Source: JANPBY01 sp963805505 (GTDB lineage: Bacteria; Actinomycetota; Actinomycetes; DATJPE01). Taken from it: a DNA stretch of 64,000 bases. The stretch spans positions 558,001 to 622,000 of the forward strand of contig CAWDUP010000002.1 of the NCBI GenBank assembly GCA_963805505.1. The letters are read 5' to 3'. The notes beneath the pieces were generated by a model. That model was not told where the DNA came from, did not search any database, and saw only the letters and a program-made list of their open reading frames with translations. The translations under genes and the position numbers were made by a program. Positions 8,468-18,400 of the stretch are shown here, piece after piece (the first letter of the stretch is position 1; every line of letters starts with the position of its first letter).

Positions 8468-9882
8468 GACAGTGATCGTGCCGTCATCTCACGCACGCCG
8501 GTGTAACGATCACGAATCTCCGGGACGGGGTCGCCCTCGTAGGTCAGTGAGCCGGACGGAGTCCAGTCCGGTGGATGGAGCTGCCCGGACAGCAACCAGG
8601 CCGCCTGCCGGGCAGCCCCCATGGCCACGTACTCCCCCGCTTCTGGCACGAGGACGGGACGCCCGAAGATCGTGGGGGCGATCCGGCGGACGGCCTCGGA
8701 GCGTGCTCCGCCACCGATCAGCAGCACCCGGTCGACGTGCGCGCCCGCGGCGACGAGGGCGTCCAGACCATCGGCCAGACCGCAGAGCATTCCCTCGACA
8801 GCGGCCCGCGCGAGGTGGGCTGCCGTCGACGCCTTGAGCGACCACCCGTGAACGGCCCCGGTCGCCTCGGGTCGGTTCGGCGTTCGTTCGCCCTCGAGGT
8901 AGGGCACCACCACAAGCCCATCGGCGCCGGGCGGCGCCTCAAGAGCCAGGTCGGACAGCGTCTCCAGGTCGACCGCCAAGATCGCCGCCGTGGCCTCCAA
9001 CACCCGTGCCGCGTTGAGGGTGCACACCAAGGGCAGGTAGCGACCTGTCGCATCGGCAAATCCTGCGACCTCTCCGGAGGGATCGGCCGAGGCCACCGCG
9101 GAGACGGCCGACGCCACGCCTGAGGTGCCGACGGACACGACGACATCGCCCGGTACGGCTCCGAGACCCAGCGCCGCTCCGGCGTTGTCGGCGGCCCCCG
9201 GGCCGAGCAAGGCCCCCGAGCTCATCCGGCCAGCCAGATCGCGCGGGCCGAGGACGCGTGGGGTGACCACATCGTGGCCGAGAGCCAAGGTCAGAAGGTC
9301 GAGTCGATAGGAGTTCGCCGCGGCTGACCAGTAGCCCGTGCCACTCGCGTCGCTGCGGTCGGTGACCAGGGACCCCAAGCTCGAGGCGCCCGACAGTCTC
9401 CAGGTGAGCCAGTCATGGGGCAGACATACCGCGGCGGTGCGCTCCACCGATCCGGGCTCGTGGTCGGCGAGCCACCGAAGCTTTGTGACAGTGAACGACG
9501 CCACCGGCACCGAGCCCACGGCGTCGGCCCAGGCTCTTCGCCCCGCCACTTCGTCGCCGTCGCCAAGCTCGAGAATCAGATCTCCAGCAGCGTCAGCAGA
9601 TCGCGTGTCGTTCCACAACAACGCCGGGCGCACCACCTCGCCGTCGCCGTCGAGGCAGACCATGCCGTGCTGCTGACCCGCGACGGCGAGAGACTCGACC
9701 TCATCGATGCCGCCCGCGTCGTCTACCGCCTCCTCGAGCGCCACCCACCAGGAGTCGGGGTGCACCTCGGTGCCGTGGGGATGAGCGGCCCGACCCGTGC
9801 GCACCAACTCGCCGGAGTCCGCGTCGCACACAACGACCTTGGTCGACTGCGTGGAAGAGTCGACCCCTGCAACGAGGGTCAC
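8464..9882 (-). CDS. xylB: Xylulokinase
   Basis: A 472-aa FGGY-family kinase that phosphorylates D-xylulose. It begins with the first ATP-site motif VAGVDSSTQSTKVVV, has the GQQHGMV substrate segment, the aspartate-containing LPHDWLTWRLSG, and the second nucleotide motif LIGGGARSEAVRRI. GTG 9882 is chosen because family homology starts there; the longer open frame would run into xylA. It lies 25 bp after xylA and is coupled to the MBL-fold gene. Confidence 0.95.
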   Translation of the reverse strand: MTLVAGVDSSTQSTKVVVCDADSGELVRTGRAAHPHGTEVHPDSWWVALEEAVDDAGGIDEVESLAVAGQQHGMVCLDGDGEVVRPALLWNDTRSADAAGDLILELGDGDEVAGRRAWADAVGSVPVASFTVTKLRWLADHEPGSVERTAAVCLPHDWLTWRLSGASSLGSLVTDRSDASGTGYWSAAANSYRLDLLTLALGHDVVTPRVLGPRDLAGRMSSGALLGPGAADNAGAALGLGAVPGDVVVSVGTSGVASAVSAVASADPSGEVAGFADATGRYLPLVCTLNAARVLEATAAILAVDLETLSDLALEAPPGADGLVVVPYLEGERTPNRPEATGAVHGWSLKASTAAHLARAAVEGMLCGLADGLDALVAAGAHVDRVLLIGGGARSEAVRRIAPTIFGRPVLVPEAGEYVAMGAARQAAWLLSGQLHPPDWTPSGSLTYEGDPVPEIRDRYTGVREMTARSLS

Positions 9883-9907
9883 AAGCGGCAGTCTGGCATC
9901 AGGAAGC

Positions 9908-11113
9908 TCAGCGAGCACCCAGCAGGTGCTCGACCGCGAGCTGATCGAGCACTCCGAAGCCGTACCCCTCAGCGCCGTGCTCATCTGCATCGAAGTCTTC
10001 GAAGGCCGTCGTGTCGGCAAGCAGGTCTGCCGTGCTCTCGCCAGGGCTCAGCGTGGGCTGCGCCAGCTCGTGTACGCGACTGGTAGCCAACGCGGATTTC
10101 ACGTCCGGATCGGCACGGAAGGCCGCGGCGCGCTCCTTCAGCAAGAGGTAGGTCTGCATGTTGGCCGCTGCCGAGGCCCAGACGCCGTCCATGTCTTCGG
10201 TACGCAGAGGCTTGTAGTCGAAGTGCCTTGGGCCTTCGTATGAGCGGCCGCCCCCAGGGCCACCGTTCTCCAGCAGATCGACGAGGAAGAACGCACTGAG
10301 CAGGTCGCCGTGCCCGAAGACAAGGTCCTGGTCGTACTTGGGTCCATGCTGTCCGTTGAGGTCGATATGGAAGAGCTTGCCCTGCCACAGGGCCTGAGCG
10401 ATCCCGTGGACGAAATTGAGACCGGCCATCTGCTCGTGACCCACCTCGGGGTTCACGCCGACCATCTCGTGGTGCTCGAGGGTCGAGATGAACCCGAGAG
10501 CGTGCCCGATCGTCGGCAACAGGATGTCTCCGCGTGGCTCGTTCGGCTTGGGTTCCAACGCGAACCGAAGGTTGTAGCCCTGCTCGACGACGTAGCCGGC
10601 CAACGTGTCCAGACCCTCGCGGTATCGATCGAGGGCCGCCTGAACATCTTTGGCGGAATCGGTCTCGGCGCCTTCCCGTCCGCCCCAGAAGACGTACGTA
10701 CTCGCGCCAAGCTCCGCGGCCAGGTCGAGGTTGCGCATCACCTTGCGCAACGCGAACCTGCGGACGTCGCGACGGTTCGACGTGAACGCGCCATCCTTGA
10801 AGATCGGATGGGTGAACAAGTTGGTCGTCGCCATCGGCACGACCAGCCCCGTCTCGTCCAGGGCCTTCTTGAAGCGGCCGATGTGCTGATCTCGTGCGAC
10901 GGTGTCCGACCCGAACGGGATCAGGTCATCGTCGTGGAATGTCACGCCGTAGGCGCCCAGCTCCGCCAGTCGGTGCACCGACTCGACCGGGTCCACCGGC
11001 GCTCGGGTCGCATCTCCGAAGGGGTCGCGGGCCTGCCAGCCGATCGTCCACAGGCCGAAGGTGAATCGGTCCTCGGGGGAGGGCTTCCTGGTCTGGCTGG
11101 TGTGGCTGATCAT
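9908..11113 (-). CDS. xylA: Xylose isomerase
   Basis: A 401-aa class I isomerase converting D-xylose to D-xylulose. The N-terminus EDRFTFGLWTIGWQARDPFG is the actinobacterial signature. VTFHDDDLIP holds the ring-opening H60, ALEPKPNEPRGD the metal-bridging Glu and catalytic Lys, and DLNGQHGPKYDQD the metal ligands. A GGAG ribosome site precedes the ATG. It is first gene of xylA-xylB-MBL, with a palindrome about 40-60 bp upstream. Confidence 0.97.
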   Translation of the reverse strand: MISHTSQTRKPSPEDRFTFGLWTIGWQARDPFGDATRAPVDPVESVHRLAELGAYGVTFHDDDLIPFGSDTVARDQHIGRFKKALDETGLVVPMATTNLFTHPIFKDGAFTSNRRDVRRFALRKVMRNLDLAAELGASTYVFWGGREGAETDSAKDVQAALDRYREGLDTLAGYVVEQGYNLRFALEPKPNEPRGDILLPTIGHALGFISTLEHHEMVGVNPEVGHEQMAGLNFVHGIAQALWQGKLFHIDLNGQHGPKYDQDLVFGHGDLLSAFFLVDLLENGGPGGGRSYEGPRHFDYKPLRTEDMDGVWASAAANMQTYLLLKERAAAFRADPDVKSALATSRVHELAQPTLSPGESTADLLADTTAFEDFDADEHGAEGYGFGVLDQLAVEHLLGAR

Positions 11114-11149
11114 CGCGATCTCCGACCCTCATCGACGCTGGTTACCTGT

Positions 11150-11172
11150 ATTTGTTGTCTCAAGCAACATAT
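11150..11172 (-). promoter_or_regulatory. Candidate sugar-regulator operator upstream of xylA
   Basis: Inverted repeat with arms TGTTG (11153-11157) and CAACA (11165-11169) around a 7-base centre, with further matching bases outside. It lies 40-60 bp upstream of the xylA start. The form fits a ROK/LacI-type operator for xylose control. No regulator gene is adjacent. Confidence 0.5.
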
Positions 11173-11244
11173 CTGCTCAGGCCAAGATAGGACAGGCCCG
11201 CGGCATCGTCAACGAGCGGTCGTCAAGCCACCAGCTGCTCCGGG

Positions 11245-12774
11245 CTAGAACCACTTGGTGGACAGGAGCTGCTCACGCGGCACCACTGCCGCCTCGGGCG
11301 GCACACCCCGGAAAGCCTTGACGAGGCCCTCGGCCCACAACCGGCCTCGATCCAGGAGCTCACGATCGTCGGTCTGCATCCGCCCGCGGGTGACGACCAC
11401 TCCGATGTCCGCCCCCGGATAGCGATACTCACCGGCTCCGTAGACCTGCAGGTAGAACGCCTCGTTCTCCCGGCTCACAGCGTGCCAGTCGGTCTCCTGG
11501 CGGACGAAGCGCACCTCGCCGTCGTCGTCCATCCGCCAAAGTCCGGAAGAGGGGGCCTCGGTGATCAGCTCGATCTCGTCTGTCGTCTGCTTCAAGACCA
11601 GCTGGCTCCACTGGTCGAAATCGTCCCAGCGCCGCTGGACAGCCCTCAGGTCGAGCTTCCACTCCACATCGGTGAACTCGAGAAGGTGGAAGAGCAGCAG
11701 CGGAACACCGCCGTACGTCGCGGTGATCAGGTTCGTCAATGGCGAGGCGCCGGAGATCCGCGGGTTGATCTCCCCGAGATAGACCGAGCCGTCGTCGGTG
11801 TCCAAGAGGAAGTCCATGCAGAAGGCGCCTTTGTAACCTTCGGCGTACAGCCGCTTGCCGAGCCTGCGGGCCATCTTGCGGATCCGCCTGCGGGTCTTTT
11901 CGTCGAACACCGAGGGAAAGGCGTCGTTGCCGCACCAGCCCCCGCGATAGGGCGTCAGCTCGGAGTAGCCGGTCAAGTCGGTCTGGATCGGTCCGACGAG
12001 GGTTCCGTGCCTCGTGGCCACGGCCTCGACGGTCCCCGGAAGGTGGTTGATCCGCCTCATCACCTTCAGGTCCTCGCCGACGAGGTCTTCAGCGTGAAGA
12101 TCCCAGTCTTCGACCGATCGGATGAAGAACGTCGTGCGCCCGGAGTCGCCGTAGGGCGTCTGCACCACCAAGTCGTCGCCCAGCTTCGCCTTCTTGGCGA
12201 TCTTCAGCAGCGCCTTGTAGTTCTTCGCCCGCCCCATGGCGTTGGGTGCGCTGCGGACGCCGGCCTCGTTGCCCAGGCGGGTGGTGACCACTTTGGAGTC
12301 GATGCGCTCGCGCAGCTCCCGCGGCGGGAGCGCTATCCGTAGCCCCAGCTCGAGAGCACGCTTCTCCGTCTCCTCGTCGAACATGACGAAGAGCACCACA
12401 CCGGTTCCGTTGCGATCGATGTAGTCGATGACTTCTTTGTTCCCGAGCAGATAAGTGTTCACGGACTCGAAGGACTCGAAGTCTCGAGGACCAGAGTGGC
12501 TTGGCGCGAACGAATGCGGCTTCAGTCCGTCGAAGCTGTCGAAATAGCTGATGTAACGGAACCCGGCGACCCACTCGTCGAGGCCGAGCAGGTTGTAGGG
12601 GGTGGGCGACACGAAATAGACCGGGGTCGTGTTGGAACGAAAGAAGCCATAGATGTCACTGAGGCTCGTCAGCACCGAACCAGTCGGGGCAGCCGGGTCG
12701 GTCGGGGCGGCGGACGGCGCGCCTTTGCCGGGACTGCTGACCTTGGCCTTGGCCCGCCCCTTCGCCTGTCCCAT
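11245..12774 (-). CDS. ATP-grasp domain ligase (carboxylate-amine ligase-like)
   Basis: A 509-aa ATP-grasp enzyme of unknown substrate. A basic Ala/Pro-rich tail (1-33) is followed by a pre-ATP-grasp part and the ATP-binding part: LVVQTPYGDSGRTTFF (glycine-rich loop), then DFLLDTDDGSVYLGEINPR with the metal-binding Glu and Asn and the Arg typical of the fold. No biotin-carrier or carboxyltransferase partner is nearby, so a biotin carboxylase label would be wrong. It lies 90 bp downstream of the C45 hydrolase on the same strand. A possible -10 TACGGT sits 9 nt before the ATG. Inference: it activates a carboxylate and forms an amide. Confidence 0.8.
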   Translation of the reverse strand: MGQAKGRAKAKVSSPGKGAPSAAPTDPAAPTGSVLTSLSDIYGFFRSNTTPVYFVSPTPYNLLGLDEWVAGFRYISYFDSFDGLKPHSFAPSHSGPRDFESFESVNTYLLGNKEVIDYIDRNGTGVVLFVMFDEETEKRALELGLRIALPPRELRERIDSKVVTTRLGNEAGVRSAPNAMGRAKNYKALLKIAKKAKLGDDLVVQTPYGDSGRTTFFIRSVEDWDLHAEDLVGEDLKVMRRINHLPGTVEAVATRHGTLVGPIQTDLTGYSELTPYRGGWCGNDAFPSVFDEKTRRRIRKMARRLGKRLYAEGYKGAFCMDFLLDTDDGSVYLGEINPRISGASPLTNLITATYGGVPLLLFHLLEFTDVEWKLDLRAVQRRWDDFDQWSQLVLKQTTDEIELITEAPSSGLWRMDDDGEVRFVRQETDWHAVSRENEAFYLQVYGAGEYRYPGADIGVVVTRGRMQTDDRELLDRGRLWAEGLVKAFRGVPPEAAVVPREQLLSTKWF

Positions 12775-12864
12775 AGTGCCGCCACCGTAGGACGCGCGGG
12801 TGCCTCGAACAACCGACTCCCGGAGATTCAGCCGTTCGAGCCCTCCGTCCCCAGAGCCATCGAC

Positions 12865-13980
12865 TCAGGCGATCAACAGCGGGCGCCCTTGCGCGATCGG
12901 TTGCAGCGGTGCCGCTTCACCGGCGGGAGGGACAGCCATGCTCAGCCGACGCTGCCTCGACTCCGTAGTGAAGTCATGCAGGTCCAAGGTCCAGCGGTCG
13001 TCGGGCCAGCGCAGGTCGAGGGTGAGCCGGTCGGAGTCGTACATCGCGGTGTAGACCGTTCCCCACGTGCTCAGTGCGGTCGGTCGATACAGCGGCGGCT
13101 CGAGGAACTGCTTGACCAACAGCTCCGCCGTCATCTCCGGTGCGTCCACCGCAGCGAGAAGGGCCGCTTCCCGGTCCTCCGTCGCGCAGAACTCGGCGTG
13201 CTCTGGCCACTCTGTCTCGCCTTGTCTGTTCGCGGCCGTCGGGCTGCCCGTCACCACCATCTCCCGGTCGGGTGAGAGGTAGGCGACGGCGCCACGGCCA
13301 GTCCGGTCCTGCAGTGCCACGTTGTAAGCCAGGTGCACGGGGATCCGGGCCAGCATCGTCAGTGCCGTGGCCACGTCCCGCGCGAACTCCAGCACGTAGC
13401 GAACGACGATACCGATCCCGAACCCATCCCCGACCACCCGCCGGCCGCCGAAAGCGATCGCGACGGCCAGGCCGTGCTCGTTCACGCCATCCAGCGCACC
13501 GATCACACAGTCCGACATCGCCATCACGGTGGTGTCGTTCCAGCGGCTGCGCACCACCATCGCGTCGCACAGCGTCGGCGGGTAGTCGTAGTTGCGGACC
13601 AGCACGTGTCGATCCCGCGACCACGCGGCCAGGGAGCAGGCGGCGAACAGCGGCGGCGGATTCCAATGACTCAGGAACCGTGCCGCCAGGTCACCGCCAC
13701 CGACAGCCTCGACCAGACGGTCATACGTGGGGAGCAGCTCGGGGAGGTGGTGGTCCAAGGCTTGCCTGCAGTCGACATATTCGGGGCGCGCATCCGCACC
13801 GTCACGCAGGTACCAACGACGATAGGCGGGCCAGGCGGCCTGGAAGTGCTCCACGAGTCCGGCCTCCGCCGTTTCCACGACGTCCACCGACGTGAAGCCC
13901 AGCTCGACCGGAACCACGTCGAGCCTCGCCCGCGGCGGATCGTCCTCTGTCGCCGGGTCGGATGCTGGTGTTTCCTGCAC
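12865..13980 (-). CDS. C45-family Ntn-hydrolase (acyl-CoA:6-APA acyltransferase-like)
   Basis: A 371-aa protein of the choloylglycine/AAT clan. The nucleophile Cys is C115 in FAACSLAAW, followed by the family strand HVLVRNYDYPP (R129-N130-Y131-D132). Members mature by autocleavage just before the Cys, which would leave a 114-residue N-terminal chain here. MMSDC-like and NEHGLAVA segments of the clan are also present. It reads toward the ATP-grasp gene and is divergent from the amidase. The GTG start has a CATACT box 6 nt upstream. The substrate is unknown; an amide bond, possibly made by the neighbour, is a reasonable guess. Confidence 0.8.
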   Translation of the reverse strand: MQETPASDPATEDDPPRARLDVVPVELGFTSVDVVETAEAGLVEHFQAAWPAYRRWYLRDGADARPEYVDCRQALDHHLPELLPTYDRLVEAVGGGDLAARFLSHWNPPPLFAACSLAAWSRDRHVLVRNYDYPPTLCDAMVVRSRWNDTTVMAMSDCVIGALDGVNEHGLAVAIAFGGRRVVGDGFGIGIVVRYVLEFARDVATALTMLARIPVHLAYNVALQDRTGRGAVAYLSPDREMVVTGSPTAANRQGETEWPEHAEFCATEDREAALLAAVDAPEMTAELLVKQFLEPPLYRPTALSTWGTVYTAMYDSDRLTLDLRWPDDRWTLDLHDFTTESRQRRLSMAVPPAGEAAPLQPIAQGRPLLIA

Positions 13981-14039
13981 CGCTTCAGTATGCGGCTTGG
14001 CGCGTCTGACGGCGCGCGTCGGAGCCGGGCGCCCCTGGG

Positions 14040-14045
14040 TAGGCT
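14040..14045 (+). promoter_or_regulatory. -10 element of a leaderless amidase promoter
   Basis: TAGGCT lies exactly 6 nt before GTG 14052. The divergent C45 gene has CATACT (13992-13987, minus) exactly 6 nt before its GTG, so the 71-bp divergent region may hold two back-to-back leaderless promoters. Confidence 0.5.
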
Positions 14046-14051
14046 CGAGGG

Positions 14052-15486
14052 GTGCGTCTGGACGAGTTCGCGTCGTACGACGCCGTGGGGCTGGCCGAGC
14101 TGATCCGCGCAGGGGACGTGACGCCTGGCGAGCTGAGCCAGTGCGCCGCCGAAGGCATCGAGAAGGTCAATCCGACACTCAACGCGATCCTTCCCGCGAA
14201 GACACCGGCCATCTCGCAGAGACTCGACCTCGGGAACGGCCCCGCTGGATGGCGTCCCCACGCTGCTCAAGGACCTGTTCCACGGGCTGGCCGGCTGGCC
14301 CTGCGGGAACGGCAGCCGATTGGCGCCGGACTGGGTGGTCCCGACGACAACTGAGTTCACTCGACGAATCTTGGCGGCCGGCCTCACCCCCGTGGGCCGC
14401 ACGACCACCTCCGAGTTCGGCATCCTCGGCACCACCGAGACCGTGGCGGTCGGCCGGACCTGCTCACCCTGGAGCAGCGAGCACATGGCCGGGGGGTCGA
14501 GCGGTGGAGCAGCAGCGGCGGTCGGCGCCGGCATCGTGCCGGTCGCCTCCGCCAGCGACGGCGGAGGCTCCATCCGCATCCCGGCGTCGGCCTGTGGCGT
14601 GGTCGGCCTCAAGCCCTCACGGGGGAGGATCCCGTGGGGACCGAACGTCGCCGAAGCACTGTCCGGGTGGGCGGTGCACTTCATGGTGTCCCGTAGCGTG
14701 CGCGACGCGGCGGTCCTCCTCGACGCGCTGAGCGGCCCGGAGATCGGGGATCCCTTCGAGATCGCAGCGCCGGCGACGACGTACGCCGCCGAGCTCGAGC
14801 TTCCTCCCAGAAGACTGCGCATCGGGGTGGCGACGCGGCCATGGTCGGGTCACGACCCCGATCCCGAGATCACCGCCGCGACCCTTGCCACAGCGCAGAT
14901 CCTCGTCGAGCTCGGGCATGAGGTCGACGAGACCGAGGACCTGCTCGAATGGGAACCCTTCCTGGCGGCGATGACGGAGGTATGGGCCGCCGATGCGGCA
15001 CAGACCATCGACTCCCTGGCTGCGCTGGTGGGCCGCCCGGTTGACCTGAGCACCGTTGAGGCAGTCACCCTCGCAGCCGTGCAACATGGCCGTCAGGTCA
15101 CCGCCGTGCAGCTGCTCGACGCCCTGGATCACACGAACGGTGTGGCCCGATCGATGGGCGCCTACTTCACCAGCCACGACGTGCTGCTGACGCCGACCCT
15201 GGGGCGGCTGCCCGCACCCCTGGGCCGCTATCAGCCCGACGCGGCGCTGCCGCTGTCGGGAGTCTTCGCGGAGTGGGGTGCGTGGGAGAGCTTCCTTCCT
15301 GCTTTCAACGCCACCGGACAACCGGCGATCAGCGTGCCCCTCCACCAAAGCGTGGAGGGCTTGCCCATCGGGATGCAGCTGGTGGGGCCTTCGGGGTCCG
15401 AGGCGACGCTGCTGCGGCTGGCTGCCGAGCTAGAAGTCGCACTGCCCTGGGCCGGTCGAATTCCCCCGCTGCACGTCGGCCGCTGA
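14052..15486 (+). pseudogene. Amidase, interrupted by a +1 frameshift
   Basis: Amidase-signature protein of about 478 residues if repaired. Frame 1 (from GTG 14052) encodes the N-terminus to RLDLGNG. From 14221 the homology continues in another frame as TAPLDGVPTLLKDLFHG, with the catalytic Lys. GGSSGG (cis-Ser) and SDGGGSIRIPASACG (nucleophile Ser) follow, so the Ser-cisSer-Lys triad is intact. Removing one C from the CCCC run at 14240-14243 restores one frame. Nothing else is damaged, so this is a recent mutation, phase variation or a base-calling error. GTG or ATG restarts within the second frame would lack the Lys. Confidence 0.8.
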
Positions 15487-15489
15487 GCC

Positions 15490-18400
15490 CTACGGCGTGG
15501 CGACCGCGTAGGCATCGACCACTTTCTGGGCCACGGTCCGCCCGCTCGCGTCAGTGGCCTTGACCCGGAGGCTGGCCGAGCCACCGGGCTTGTTCTTCAC
15601 AGCCACGGTGCACGAGTTCTCGGCGCACGCTGAGACCTTGGCTGCCTTCCAGGTCTTGCCCCCGTCCCAGGACACGTCGACGCTGCGACTGGCGATTGCC
15701 GCCGTCTTGACCCCGTTCGGCATCGCGAAGCTGATGCCGAAACTGTATGAGCCGGCCGGCGCCACGTTGGTCGAAGACAGCTCCATCGCGTAGTCGACAC
15801 CGAGCATGGGCAGGATTGTGCGCACCTGCTTCGCCGACGGCGTGTTCGAGCGGAACGTCCACGTGGTCTTGACCATCGTCGACAGGTTCCAGAACAGGTT
15901 GTGCCGATCGGTGCGGGACTTGACCTTGAACAGATGATCGCCCGGCGGCACCTCGGTGTTCATGAACACCGACGCGAACATGTCCAGCACCAGATCCCCG
16001 TCGGCCCAGATCCGGCCGCGATACTCGTTGCTGAAGATGTCCGAGTGACCCAGATGGCCAGCCGCGTCGGTGAACGCGCCCATCGAGAGGAACATCTCGT
16101 CTCGCGGCTGTCCGCACACGTTCGGGTCGATGCAGATCTCCCGGACCGGTGGCGGGTTGCCGTTGCTCAGCGACAGCATGGGCGACACGCGTAGCGCGAT
16201 GGGTCCACCGAACCAGGTGTCATGAGTGGTCGAGCCGGCGGCGTAGAAGCGCTTGCCGCCCCAGAGCCGGGCGTACTCCCCGAAGTACTCGGCGTCTTGA
16301 ACCTCGACGGTCCGTTCCCACTCGGCGCCGGTGCTCACGTAGTGCGTGACGGTAGAGGGGAAGGGCACCCTGCGGACGAGGCCGATATTGGCGACCCCAC
16401 CGCGGCTGGGAACCCAGCCATAGAGCTCCTCGACGACCTTGAGGCCGTCGGAGCTGGAGGAGTTCATCCCCCGATAGGTCTCGACCAGGGTCGAGACCGC
16501 GTCCGGCTGCCCGCTGATCGTTGCCCCGTCCGGCACCTCGTCCGGAAAGTACTTCACGAGGTCATACATGTAGCCCGGGCTCTTGTGCGTCAGAAGCCGC
16601 GCGGGGTGCGTCTGGTCAGCGAGCAGGGCCGGGACGTCGTACGGCCGGGCTTCCATCGTCGGCAGGGCGACGTGATGCTCCACCCGACCCGCGCAGCTCT
16701 CGCCGGTGGCGGCGTAGGCAACCATCGCCCTGGCCTTCGCCTTACGGAGCAGCTCGGCTGTGTCAGTCAGGTCGTCGCAGTGGCCCGCCACGACGGCGAT
16801 CGCACCGCGTACCGAGCGTGCCCTCAGGTTGTTGGCGTCACCGAGGTCGACGAGGCGGTAGTTGCCGTTCGTCTTGAACACCGGCGTTTCGGCCACCATG
16901 CCCCCGCTGGCCGGAAGCGGCCGCAGCGAGACCGTGCTCCCGCCGGCCGGTTTGAGCAGTCCTTCCGGCTGGCTGAGCAGCCAGTTCATCGCGATGTTCG
17001 TGGTGCCCGGAAGATGAGCAGACGGACGTGCGAAGACGTGATCGGCCAACCCGTAGAAGGTGAACCCGGTATGCCCCGCGTCGCCGTCCCACCCGACGTC
17101 GAGGATGGCGCCTTCGGTCACCACCGGCCGCGGGACCGAGTAGTCGAAGGGCTTGGTGTCATTCTCGTCGAGGACGACACTCACGTTCTTCGTCACGGTG
17201 ATCTGCGGTTCGTAGGTGACGATTCCCTCGCGGGCACCATCCGCAGCGAGACCGGATGAGATGACACCGGTGGAGTAGTTGCCTGGAGGCAGTCGGAAGG
17301 TCACTGTTTGGGCGTCGGAGGACGCGTCGAACGTGCGCTGTTCATAGGCCCATGGCTCGTCGAAACCACTCAGACCGAGAAGGTGACTGGCCGTGGTGCC
17401 GACGCGCGGCTTGATGGTGATGGTCACGTCGTATCGCTCGGTCTCGAGCTGGTAGGCCACCCCTGTACGGACGGTTCCACCGTCGCCGGGAAGCGAAGCA
17501 GTCACGACCGCTGAGTACGCCCCCGGTGCGGGGATGGTCGGATCGACGGTGACGTCGACCGAAGCCTCACCACCCGCCGGCACGGTGACGGTGTCAGCGG
17601 AGAGGCTCATGGACCCAGTCGGTTCGGCGGAGCCGTCCTCGCTCGTCAGGGCTAGGGCCAGCGTGACCGCTGTGCTGCCGTCGTTGGTATAGGTCAACTT
17701 CTTCGAGCTCGGCGACAGCTCGGAGTAGGGCCAGGCGAAGTTGCCCAGCTCCAGGGTCGCCGGCGCGAACACGGTCTGATGGATGGCTTGCAGGGCGTCG
17801 ATCCGGCCCGTACCTGCGTCGAATCCCGTGGCGTTGGGCACCGGCACCGTGCTGTTCGCGAGCGCCGCCTTCAACCGCTCGCCGTCCCATGACGGGTGCT
17901 CACCCTTGAGGATCGCGGCCAGGCCGGCGACGTGCGGCGTTGCCATCGACGTGCCGCTGATCGTCGTGTAGAACTCGTCGGTGGCCAGGTCGCCGCCCAG
18001 GTCGGTGCCAGCCGCACGTGCGGCGGTGATGTTGACGCCGGGGGCGACGACCTCAGGCTTGAGCGCACCGTTGTTTAGCCGAGGGCCACGGCTGGAGAAG
18101 TCCGCCATCGTGTCATTGCCGTCGACTGCGCCGACCGTCAGCGCCGCGTCAGCGGATCCAGGGGAGCTGACCGTGGAAGGGGCGTTGCCCGAGTTGCCTG
18201 CGGCAATGACGAAAAGCGTGTCCGAGGAGGCGGACAGCTCGTCGACGGCTCGCGCGAGGGGGTGGCTCCCGTCGTCGGGGTCTCCTCCGAGGCTCATGCT
18301 GACGATGTCAGCGTGCTGATCCACCGCCCACTGCATCCCCGCGAGAACCCATGAGTCATCTCCGTAGCCCGAGTCACCCAGGACCTTGCCGATCAGCAGG

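Noticed and set aside
11245..12774. Biotin carboxylase annotation for the ATP-grasp protein
   Set aside because: No biotin carrier or carboxyltransferase gene is near and the biotin carboxylase domain order is not seen.
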